From Synergistaceae bacterium (lineage in GTDB: Bacteria; Synergistota; Synergistia; Synergistales; Synergistaceae), in contig JAUNNW010000039.1 in the NCBI GenBank assembly GCA_030531285.1, forward strand, positions 1 to 11,037: 11,037 nucleotides of DNA. The letters are read 5' to 3'. How positions within the stretch are numbered: the stretch's first letter is position 1; the number at the start of each line of letters is the position of its first letter. The notes under the pieces are model-generated. The model was given only the letters and a program-made list of their open reading frames with translations, did no database searches and was not told the origin of the DNA. The position numbers were made by a program, and so were the translations under genes. Below, piece by piece: positions 5,996 to 11,037 of this stretch.

Positions 5996-7057
5996 TTATT
6001 TCCCGGGTTCTTTGGTACTGGGATAGTAAATTTTCAGGTGTGTTATGTTTTCAAGCGCCCTGTCGTTTTTTCCGGACGTTTTGGGAACAGGCTGCCAGGC
6101 GCCGCCGTTAACGCGCACAAGCAGCGGGGAGGTGCGTCCGTAAGTTGACCAAATGTCCAACAGTTCTTCGCCTTCACCGCGGTTGACACCGGGAAGCAGT
6201 CCGTTGTCGAAAAGCGGCGGAGTGCCGCCGAGCGCAGATTTGCCGTCTGCCGGCGCAACTATCATCCATTGTGTCATATTCCACGTATTTTGCATTTCTT
6301 TTGACGTAAGGGCATGATCCCACGGAATGATCTGAAAGCCGCCGATTGTGCCGTATGAGGAAGTGCTATAGTCAATGACTCCCGGATGGCTCGCGCGAAG
6401 TCTGCTGCATGTCTGGAATTTTGTTCCTGCGAAGCGCCCTGTACCGGCGAGAGGACGCAGGACACGGCCTATAAGTGTCCAGCCGTTTTCGTCGTATTGC
6501 AGAATCCTTCCGCCCGGGCGATTTTCAATTTCAACAAATACAGGCGTTTCAGTATCTCGTACTTTTATAACCAGTGTTTCTCCCTTTTTGATAAATTCAT
6601 CTTTTGAGAGCTTTCTTTCAGCGCCGTATGTATTTCTCAGCACAACTTCAGACCCTGTTTTTGGCGACCAAGCGCCGAAACAGCCGGTTCCTGCTTTGGT
6701 GGAGAGAACAAAAGATGTGCCTGCCTTTGCGGCGGGGGCTATTGTTTCCTGCGGTATTATGCTGATTGTTCTGCCTTTGCCTTTTTCAACGCCGACAAGA
6801 AGATGCAGGGCACTTACCGCGGAGGCGCAGACTGTGCTTTCTTTTCCCCAAGCGCTTGCTGTATATGCGGGATAGCGCGTGCTTTGCGGTATTTTGATGA
6901 TCTTTCCAAGCTCAACCGGCATTTGTCCGTTTCTTACCGCAACGGCTTTTTCTCCGATTTCAAACGGTATCCTCAATTCAAAGGTTTCCGCATGAAGCGC
7001 CGGTGCAAATGATATGTTCACTATTGCTGCAAGCAGCAGCATGTATGTCTTTTTCAA
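5996..7057 (-). CDS. Exported protein of unknown function, coupled to hydE
   Basis: I do not recognise this 353-residue protein. It begins with a signal peptide: Lys-Lys at 2-3, a hydrophobic stretch at 6-19, and a likely cut after LHA at 21-23. The mature chain shows many short predicted strands and three cysteines (77, 126, 217). It has a striking Gly/aromatic-rich stretch at about 211-250 that includes RASHPGVIDYSTSSYG and GGFQIIPWDHA, followed by LGGTPPLFDNGLLPG at 276-290. No membrane anchor follows, so it is probably periplasmic or secreted. The start is TTG at 7057. It follows the hydE stop by seven bases with a GGAAG-like site in the hydE end, and the next in-frame ATG (codon 6) would remove the positive n-region of the signal. 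It shares a transcript with hydE, but a role in hydrogenase biology is only a guess. Transcription ends at the 5913-5956 stem. Confidence 0.8.
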   Translation of the reverse strand: MKKTYMLLLAAIVNISFAPALHAETFELRIPFEIGEKAVAVRNGQMPVELGKIIKIPQSTRYPAYTASAWGKESTVCASAVSALHLLVGVEKGKGRTISIIPQETIAPAAKAGTSFVLSTKAGTGCFGAWSPKTGSEVVLRNTYGAERKLSKDEFIKKGETLVIKVRDTETPVFVEIENRPGGRILQYDENGWTLIGRVLRPLAGTGRFAGTKFQTCSRLRASHPGVIDYSTSSYGTIGGFQIIPWDHALTSKEMQNTWNMTQWMIVAPADGKSALGGTPPLFDNGLLPGVNRGEGEELLDIWSTYGRTSPLLVRVNGGAWQPVPKTSGKNDRALENITHLKIYYPSTKEPGK

Positions 7058-7064
7058 GCCGCAA

Positions 7065-8153
7065 TCACTTCCGTGCGCTATTTAATTGTGTAAAATTTTT
7101 ATGATCGCCGCGCGAAATTTCAAGCTCCAGCCCGAGGGAAGCAATGTTGCGGCGGAGTTCTTCAAAAGATGTGTCTGCTTTGTTGTCGTAAATAGCGTAT
7201 TTTTCGCGCGAAAAGACAGGGGATACGTTGACCATAACTACGTTTGCCCCTGACGCGAAAGCCGATGTCCTGCAGTCTTCGGATATTGAACCGAGGGCTG
7301 TTGTCGCCGGAATAAGAGCGTCCGGAAGCATCAAACGCACGGCGCTGATGACGCGCAGCGTAAGGTCTGCACTGCCGTCCGGGAAGGTGCTGAACGGTGT
7401 GTCGCAGTGCGAAATAAACGGACCGAGCCCGACCATCTGCGGTTCAAACTGCTTCATGAAATCCAGTTCGGTGATAATATCCTGTACTGTCTGGTAAGGC
7501 GAATCAACCATAAAGCCCGTGCCGACCTGATAACCGATTTCCTTAAGATCCCAAAGGCATTGCAGTCTCTTTTCACATGACATTGCAGCGGGGTGCAGTC
7601 TCATGTAGTATTCAGGATAGGAAGACTCCTGACGCAGCAGATACCTGTCGGCGCCTGCTTCAAAAAAGCGCAGATAGCTTTGTTTGGATTTTTCGCCGAG
7701 TGAAAGCGTTACAGCGCAGTCCGGATATTTTTTCTTGATGGAAGAAACTATGCCGCAGATAATATCATCGGTGTAAAAACCGTCTTCACCGCTTTGCAGG
7801 ACGAAAGTTCTTGCACCGATTGCGTAACCACTTTCGCAACTGTCAAGAATTTCGGTTTCCGTAAGACGGAAGCGTTCAAGTTTTTTGTTTCCTGCGCGGA
7901 GTCCGCAGTAAAAACAATCGTTTTTGCAAAAATTTGAAAATTCGATAAGCCCGCGAAGATATACCTTTTTGCCGAAGCGGTCTTCGGTAACGGCTCTTGC
8001 GTTTGCATAAAGAAAACTGTGCAGCTCCGGATTCTCGCAGGACAGCAGTGCCTTGAAATCCCTGCCGTGTTCAAGTGTCCCGTTTTCTCTCAGCTGCAGC
8101 ACAAGTGAAAAAATATCTTTAAGTGTGTATTCAAAGTCATCGCGCTTGTTCAT
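7065..8153 (-). CDS. hydE: [FeFe] hydrogenase H-cluster radical SAM maturase HydE
   Basis: HydE is a radical S-adenosylmethionine enzyme that, with HydG and HydF, builds the di-iron subcluster of [FeFe] hydrogenase in the cytosol. The 362-residue product has the radical SAM cluster motif C-x3-C-x2-C at Cys76, Cys80 and Cys83, set in the HydE-typical IEFSNFCKNDCFYCGLR. It also has VLQSGED, LSLGEK, GADRYLLR, MVGLGPFISHCDTPF and IPATTALGSI, which match the remembered Thermotoga HydE in order. The C-terminal cysteines that bind an accessory cluster in Thermotoga HydE are absent; many HydE proteins lack them. I chose ATG 8153 rather than TTG 8165 because GAGG (8160-8163) lies six bases before the ATG and overlaps the TTG. 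hydF and hydG are not in the window. A tRNA-Leu gene lies 22 bases upstream on the same strand with no terminator between. PylB is a more distant relative and a poorer match. Confidence 0.9.
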   Translation of the reverse strand: MNKRDDFEYTLKDIFSLVLQLRENGTLEHGRDFKALLSCENPELHSFLYANARAVTEDRFGKKVYLRGLIEFSNFCKNDCFYCGLRAGNKKLERFRLTETEILDSCESGYAIGARTFVLQSGEDGFYTDDIICGIVSSIKKKYPDCAVTLSLGEKSKQSYLRFFEAGADRYLLRQESSYPEYYMRLHPAAMSCEKRLQCLWDLKEIGYQVGTGFMVDSPYQTVQDIITELDFMKQFEPQMVGLGPFISHCDTPFSTFPDGSADLTLRVISAVRLMLPDALIPATTALGSISEDCRTSAFASGANVVMVNVSPVFSREKYAIYDNKADTSFEELRRNIASLGLELEISRGDHKNFTQLNSARK

Positions 8154-8159
8154 TGTGTA

Positions 8160-8163
8160 CCTC
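8160..8163 (-). promoter_or_regulatory. Ribosome binding site deciding the hydE start
   Basis: On the minus strand GAGG occupies 8163 to 8160 and is followed by a six-base spacer and the ATG at 8153-8151. The longer reading from TTG 8165 would overlap this site, so the shorter form is preferred. Confidence 0.7.
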
Positions 8164-8175
8164 AAAACATCAGAC

Positions 8176-8259
8176 TGGTGCGAGAGAGGGGACTTGAACC
8201 CCTACGCCGGAGGCACAAGATCCTAAGTCTTGCGTGTATACCAGTTTCACCACTCTCGC
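8176..8259 (-). tRNA. tRNA-Leu (anticodon UAG)
   Basis: Read on the minus strand, the 84-base gene folds as a class II tRNA. The acceptor is GCGAGAG/CTCTCGC and the D-arm stem is GTG/CAC with GG in the loop. The anticodon arm CAAGA-CTTAGGA-TCTTG has anticodon TAG (complement of 8223-8225). The long variable arm has a GCC/GGC stem, the T-arm is AGGGG-TTCAAGT-CCCCT, the discriminator is A and CCA is encoded at the 3' end. The extra arm, discriminator A and anticodon all agree with leucine, reading CUA and, by wobble, other CUN codons. The 3' end is only 22 bases from the hydE ATG. Confidence 0.97.
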
Positions 8260-8276
8260 ACGTATCCTGCCTAAAA

Positions 8277-8305
8277 ATTTTACCCTTGTTTGGATAAACA
8301 TGCAA
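8277..8305 (-). promoter_or_regulatory. Promoter of tRNA-Leu (and probably hydE)
   Basis: On the minus strand TTGCAT (8305-8300) and TAAAAT (8282-8277) are separated by exactly 17 bases, a good sigma-70-type arrangement. The predicted start is about ten bases before the mature tRNA 5' end at 8259. No other clear promoter is seen before hydE. Confidence 0.65.
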
Positions 8306-8315
8306 GAATGATAAT
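8286..8315 (+). promoter_or_regulatory. Divergent promoter for acpS-nnrD-tsaE-tsaB
   Basis: TTGTTT (8286-8291) and GATAAT (8310-8315), with an 18-base spacer, form a plausible sigma-70-type promoter about 38 bases upstream of the acpS ATG. It interleaves with the tRNA promoter, whose -35 lies inside this spacer, so polymerase binding at the two should be mutually exclusive. An imperfect inverted repeat, GGATAA (8292-8297) and TTATCC (8323-8328), brackets the -10. Confidence 0.5.
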
Positions 8316-8352
8316 TTTTGTGTTATCCTATTGCCACAGGGTGGTGACGGAT

Positions 8353-8706
8353 ATGATCAAAGGTGTAGGCGTGGATTTATGCAGCATAGAAAGAATGAAA
8401 AACGCGCTGGAGAAAAAGGGCTTTGCAGAAAGAGTTTTTTCAGCCGAGGAAATCGCCTATGCCGAAAGTACTTCATGTCCCGAGGAACATTTTGCTGCAG
8501 CCTTTGCCGCCCGCGAAGCGCTTGCCAAGGCTTTGAAAATAGGGCTTGCAGGGCTTGAACGCGGCTCTGTTTACGTAAGACGGACGGAGAACGGTCCTGT
8601 GTTTGTGTTTGGCAAACAGTTGCTTGCTGCAAACGAAAGAAGTTTCCTTTCTGTTTCGCATGAAGATGGCTTAGCTGCGGCATTTGTTGTTATCGAAGGT
8701 GATTAA
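8353..8706 (+). CDS. acpS: Holo-[acyl-carrier-protein] synthase AcpS
   Basis: AcpS moves the 4'-phosphopantetheine arm from CoA to a serine of apo-ACP, activating it for fatty acid synthesis. The 117-residue product is near the usual 120. It starts with the typical MIKGVGVDLCSIERM, with metal-binding Asp8. It carries FAAREALAKAL at 51-61, with the second metal ligand Glu55, and ends with the SVSHEDGLAAAFVV strand that matches the family's SxSH segment. The open frame extends upstream to 8290, but the ATG at 8353 is chosen because the family begins exactly here and a GGTG-type site (8343-8346) precedes it by six bases. GTG codons at 8341 and 8344 are weaker alternatives. The gene is followed two bases later by nnrD, a common pairing with acpS across bacteria. 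Confidence 0.94.
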   Translation: MIKGVGVDLCSIERMKNALEKKGFAERVFSAEEIAYAESTSCPEEHFAAAFAAREALAKALKIGLAGLERGSVYVRRTENGPVFVFGKQLLAANERSFLSVSHEDGLAAAFVVIEGD

Positions 8707-8708
8707 TT

Positions 8709-9569
8709 ATGAAGACAGAAGAATACGGAAAAGAAAAACTGCGCAGTATGCTTCCTGAAATTCCCGCAGACATACACAAAGGGAACAGAGGCGGTGTGTT
8801 TGTCTGTGGCGGAAGTTTGTGCTACAGGGGTGCGCCACTGCTTGCGGCGCTCGGCGCCCTTCGGGCCGGTGCCGGTTACGTTGTGCTTGCCGTGCCGGAT
8901 TTTATGGCTGAAAATGCCTCTGTTTTTCTGCCGGAAGCCATAATAGCGCCTGTTAAAACACTCAACGGAAGTTTAAGCGCGGACTCCCTTGTCCGCACGG
9001 TAAAGTTATGGGAAAAACGCTGCGCCGCAGCAGTTTTTGGCCCGGGAACAGGCAGGGACGAACGTCTGCGCAAAACTCTTGAAAAATTCATGTCGATATG
9101 GAACAAACCGCTGCTGCTTGATGCAGACGCTCTATGGTTTCTTCCTGAAACGCGCAGCTTCGTGCGGGATAATCTTGCAGTATCGCCGCACGAAGGGGAA
9201 GCGGCACACCTGCTTTCCGAAATGCCGGAAGATGTACAGGCTGACAGACAAACTGCAGCGGAAAAGCTGTCGCAGAAATACGGTGCGGCTCTTCTTAAAG
9301 GCAAAGGCACTCTCGTTGCCTGCGGTTCGGAAATGCGCGTAATAAACGCCGGATCGCCCGCTCTTGCAATTCCCGGCTCGGGAGACGTGCTCAGCGGCGT
9401 TATCGGCGCTTTCTGCGCGTCGGGAATGTCAATATTTGATGCCCTGACTGCCGGCGCTCTCGTCCATGCTCTTGCCGGCGAGCGGCTTGAAGCGAAATAC
9501 GGGCTGCGCGGCGCCCTTGCACGCGAAATAGCGAAGGAGATACCTCTTGTCCTCAAAGAAAATGCTTAA
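8709..9569 (+). CDS. nnrD: ADP-dependent NAD(P)HX dehydratase (stand-alone dehydratase domain)
   Basis: This enzyme repairs hydrated, inactive NAD(P)H (NADHX/NADPHX), using ADP in bacteria. The 286-residue product has the YjeF C-terminal, ribokinase-like fold markers in order: HKGNRGGVFVCGGS at 23-36, GPGTGRDE at 111-118, LDADAL at 137-142, SPHEGEAA at 159-166, LKGKGTLVA at 196-204 and the catalytic GSGD at 223-226 with Asp226. The line NAGSPALAIPGSGDVLSG matches the family's NPGTPxMAxxGxGDVLxG. Many bacteria fuse this domain to an N-terminal epimerase (NnrE). Here no epimerase domain is present, since the dehydratase begins directly at the N-terminus. AAGGTG (8697-8702) sits six bases before the ATG, inside the acpS end. 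The 3' end overlaps tsaE by 23 bases. It could be mistaken for a sugar or hydroxyethylthiazole kinase, but the motifs fit NnrD. Confidence 0.93.
   Translation: MKTEEYGKEKLRSMLPEIPADIHKGNRGGVFVCGGSLCYRGAPLLAALGALRAGAGYVVLAVPDFMAENASVFLPEAIIAPVKTLNGSLSADSLVRTVKLWEKRCAAAVFGPGTGRDERLRKTLEKFMSIWNKPLLLDADALWFLPETRSFVRDNLAVSPHEGEAAHLLSEMPEDVQADRQTAAEKLSQKYGAALLKGKGTLVACGSEMRVINAGSPALAIPGSGDVLSGVIGAFCASGMSIFDALTAGALVHALAGERLEAKYGLRGALAREIAKEIPLVLKENA
9534..9540 (+). promoter_or_regulatory. Ribosome binding site deciding the tsaE TTG start
   Basis: AAGGAGA lies inside the nnrD 3' end, six bases before TTG 9547. The alternative ATG at 9562 is 21 bases away and has no site of its own, so TTG is the better start. 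Confidence 0.75.
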
Positions 9570-10029
9570 ACTTAACAGCGCTTCCGAACAGGCTACTTTT
9601 GAACTCGGCAGACGAATTGGGCGGCTTGTCTGCGGAGGGCTTACGATAGCGATGTACGGCGGGCTCGGAGCAGGCAAAACAAAGCTGGCGCAGGGAATAG
9701 GCAGCGCTCTCGGCGCCGGAAAAATCAAAAGTCCTACGTTTATACTTGTCAGCGAACACGATACAAATCCGCCGCTTGTTCACGCTGACCTTTACAGGCT
9801 TGAAAACGGCAGGGAAGTCGACGGGCTTGACCTTGAAACGTACATAGATGACGGCTGCCTGCTTGTGGTGGAATGGGCTGAACGCTGGGAAAACATGCCC
9901 GAAAGGGAACTGCTGAAAATAGCCTTTGAAGAAACTGCTGAAAACTGCCGCATACTTATGATAGAGGCATTCGGAGAAAAAGCTGAAAAAATTATTGCCG
10001 GACTTACAAACGGCGGAGAACAGGAATAA
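9547..10029 (+). CDS. tsaE: tRNA threonylcarbamoyladenosine biosynthesis ATPase TsaE
   Basis: TsaE is the small ATPase that works with TsaB and TsaD to put the t6A modification at position 37 of tRNAs reading ANN codons. The 160-residue product has the Walker A loop GGLGAGKT at 38-45, the switch-like SPTFILVSEHD at 62-72, HADLYRLE at 79-86 and the VVEWAERW segment at 107-114 with the conserved Glu109-Trp110 pair. All hallmark residues are intact. Initiation at TTG 9547 is favoured by its ribosome binding site, giving a 23-base overlap with nnrD and thus likely translational coupling; starting at ATG 9562 would shorten the protein by five residues without touching any motif. tsaB follows after two bases. 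tsaD is not in the window. Confidence 0.94.
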   Translation: MSSKKMLKLNSASEQATFELGRRIGRLVCGGLTIAMYGGLGAGKTKLAQGIGSALGAGKIKSPTFILVSEHDTNPPLVHADLYRLENGREVDGLDLETYIDDGCLLVVEWAERWENMPERELLKIAFEETAENCRILMIEAFGEKAEKIIAGLTNGGEQE

Positions 10030-10031
10030 AC

Positions 10032-10700
10032 ATGCTTATACTTGGAATAGACACAGCGACAAAATGGACCTGCGCCGCAGTAAGCGGGAACGGCAAAGTG
10101 CTTGCTCACCTTGAGCGTATGCTGGGCAAACGGCAGTCCGAACTGCTTCCGGAGCTTGTTGACGAAGCTCTGAAAATTTCCGGCAAAAAAATCAGCGGCG
10201 TGGATCTGATCTGCACGGCAGCAGGTCCGGGCTATTATACAGGAATAAGGGCAGGAATAGCTTACGCTGCCGCCCTGTCAAAGGCTTTGAACAAAAAAAT
10301 CGTACAGGTATCAACACTTAAAACCTTTGTGTACGACCTTACAGAAACGGACGGAATCTGCGTGCCGCTGCTGAAAGCGCGCGGCGACGCTGTCTACGCG
10401 GCAATCTACAAAACGGAAAGCGGAAAAAAAGACACGCTGCTTGAGCCGTGCTGCATTGACGTTTCAGAACTTGCCGTACGGCTTGAAAAAATGCCAGAGG
10501 CTGTTCTTGTCGGCGCTGACGTTTCTCTTTACGCTCCGCTTGACGCGCTCGGCTGCAAAAAAATAAACCGCGAGTACGCGCCTGACGGGCAGATTGCTCT
10601 CATCGGCGAACGCTGCGCAGATAAGGCTGCAGAGCCTGAAACCGTGCGGGGAAACTATCTCAGGGAACCGGACATAGGTCCCTCAAAACAGGCAAATTAA
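10032..10700 (+). CDS. tsaB: tRNA threonylcarbamoyladenosine biosynthesis protein TsaB
   Basis: TsaB is the non-catalytic ASKHA-fold partner of TsaD in the t6A synthesis complex, and it bridges TsaD to TsaE. The 222-residue product is of normal length. It opens with the phosphate-binding-like strand LILGIDTATKWTCAAV, has QSELLP at 35-40 and the family signature GPGYYTGIRAG at 65-75, where the usual GPGSFTGLR has Tyr-Tyr for Ser-Phe. The metal- and nucleotide-binding residues that define TsaD are not seen, as expected for TsaB. The ATG lies two bases after the tsaE stop, with an AGGA site (10022-10025) six bases upstream. The tsaE-tsaB pairing supports both names. Confidence 0.92.
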   Translation: MLILGIDTATKWTCAAVSGNGKVLAHLERMLGKRQSELLPELVDEALKISGKKISGVDLICTAAGPGYYTGIRAGIAYAAALSKALNKKIVQVSTLKTFVYDLTETDGICVPLLKARGDAVYAAIYKTESGKKDTLLEPCCIDVSELAVRLEKMPEAVLVGADVSLYAPLDALGCKKINREYAPDGQIALIGERCADKAAEPETVRGNYLREPDIGPSKQAN

Positions 10701-10701
10701 A

Positions 10702-11037
10702 ATGCTTCAGGGCGATATCCTAAATGCGGAAATAACCGCTCTCAACAACGAAGGAGAAGGAATAGCAAGAATCGGGGAAAACGATTTTGTATTGTTTGTT
10801 CCTGACGCTCTGCCGGGGGAAAAAGTCTCTGTACGGATTGTTACTCTTAAAAAAAGCTACGGAACGGCAAAAGTTCTCAAACGATTCTGCAATTCGCCCG
10901 ACAGAATTACGCCGCGCTGCCGCGACTTTGGAAAATGCGGCGGCTGCCAGCTTCAGCACATGAATTACGCTGCGCAGCTGCAGCTCAAAAAACAGACGGT
11001 TTGCGACGCGCTGTCACGCATAGGCGGCATTGAAAAT
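10702..11037 (+). CDS. RlmD/RumA-type 23S rRNA (or tRNA) uracil-5 methyltransferase, N-terminal fragment
   Basis: The frame is open from ATG 10702 to the window edge (112 codons), one base after the tsaB stop. Residues 1-60 look like a TRAM RNA-binding domain (LNNEGEGIARIGENDFVLFV, LPGEKVSVRIV). They are followed by an iron-sulfur motif with Cys73, Cys79 and Cys82 in CRDFGKCGGCQLQH. This matches the RumA/RlmD family, whose [4Fe-4S] cluster uses C-x5-C-x2-C plus a fourth cysteine further on. The methyltransferase domain lies outside the window, so whether the target is rRNA (RlmD, RlmCD) or tRNA cannot be decided, and I give no symbol. The ribosome binding site is weak (AGG at 10690-10692), which suggests coupling to tsaB. 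Confidence 0.88.
   Translation, partial: MLQGDILNAEITALNNEGEGIARIGENDFVLFVPDALPGEKVSVRIVTLKKSYGTAKVLKRFCNSPDRITPRCRDFGKCGGCQLQHMNYAAQLQLKKQTVCDALSRIGGIEN

Noticed and set aside
6375..6875. 166-codon + strand ORF opposite the exported-protein gene
   Set aside because: The minus-strand frame has a signal peptide, coupling to hydE and a terminator; the + strand frame has none of these.
8290..8352. N-terminal extension of acpS by 21 codons from TTG 8290
   Set aside because: The extension overlaps the predicted promoter -10 and is absent from the AcpS family, which begins at the ATG at 8353.
8876..9556. 226-codon minus-strand ORF antisense to nnrD
   Set aside because: It lies wholly opposite a gene with intact family motifs; its Arg/Ser/Ala-rich composition is typical of an antisense shadow.
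10690..10692. Possible need for an upstream start of the last gene because of a weak ribosome binding site
   Set aside because: The TRAM domain begins right at ATG 10702 and the tsaB stop is one base before; coupling explains initiation.
1..11037. Mobile elements, CRISPR repeats, prophage or defence genes
   Set aside because: None seen: no transposase or integrase motifs, no spaced direct repeats, and every long frame belongs to a chromosomal gene. The tRNA-Leu is flanked by ordinary genes with no repeated 3' end as an attachment site.

Overview
The window reads as ordinary chromosome of a strict anaerobe. It is densely packed with housekeeping genes that have strong Shine-Dalgarno sites, several TTG starts and many translational overlaps. 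A HydE maturase implies [FeFe] hydrogenase metabolism. A CdaA/CdaR/GlmM cluster plus a TRAP (mtrB) gene points to Firmicutes or a related phylum. I favour a Synergistota-like bacterium, but that is an impression from gene content, not a tested placement. I see no mobile element, CRISPR array or prophage.

Left block (1-5344, + strand): the 3' end of dnaE; mtrB, encoding the tryptophan-activated RNA-binding attenuation protein TRAP; then a tight run of cdaA (c-di-AMP synthase), cdaR (its YbbR-domain partner), glmM (phosphoglucosamine mutase) and galU (UDP-glucose pyrophosphorylase). This run joins c-di-AMP signalling to the making of nucleotide sugars for the envelope. The most notable signal is a short array of GAG triplets in 5-nt register over the mtrB ribosome binding site and start. 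It resembles a TRAP target and suggests that TRAP may control its own translation.

Middle block (5345-8153): a stand-alone gene for a small exported protein has its own promoter, and an inverted repeat straddles the -10 box. A strong bidirectional terminator separates it from a convergent minus-strand unit. That unit consists of tRNA-Leu(UAG), hydE and an exported protein of unknown function, the last probably coupled translationally to hydE.

Right block (8280-11037, + strand): a divergent promoter faces the tRNA promoter. It probably drives acpS (holo-ACP synthase), nnrD (NAD(P)HX dehydratase domain only), tsaE and tsaB (tRNA t6A synthesis), and the start of an RlmD/RumA-type tRNA/rRNA uracil-5 methyltransferase that runs off the window. 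No intergenic gap exceeds about 200 bases.
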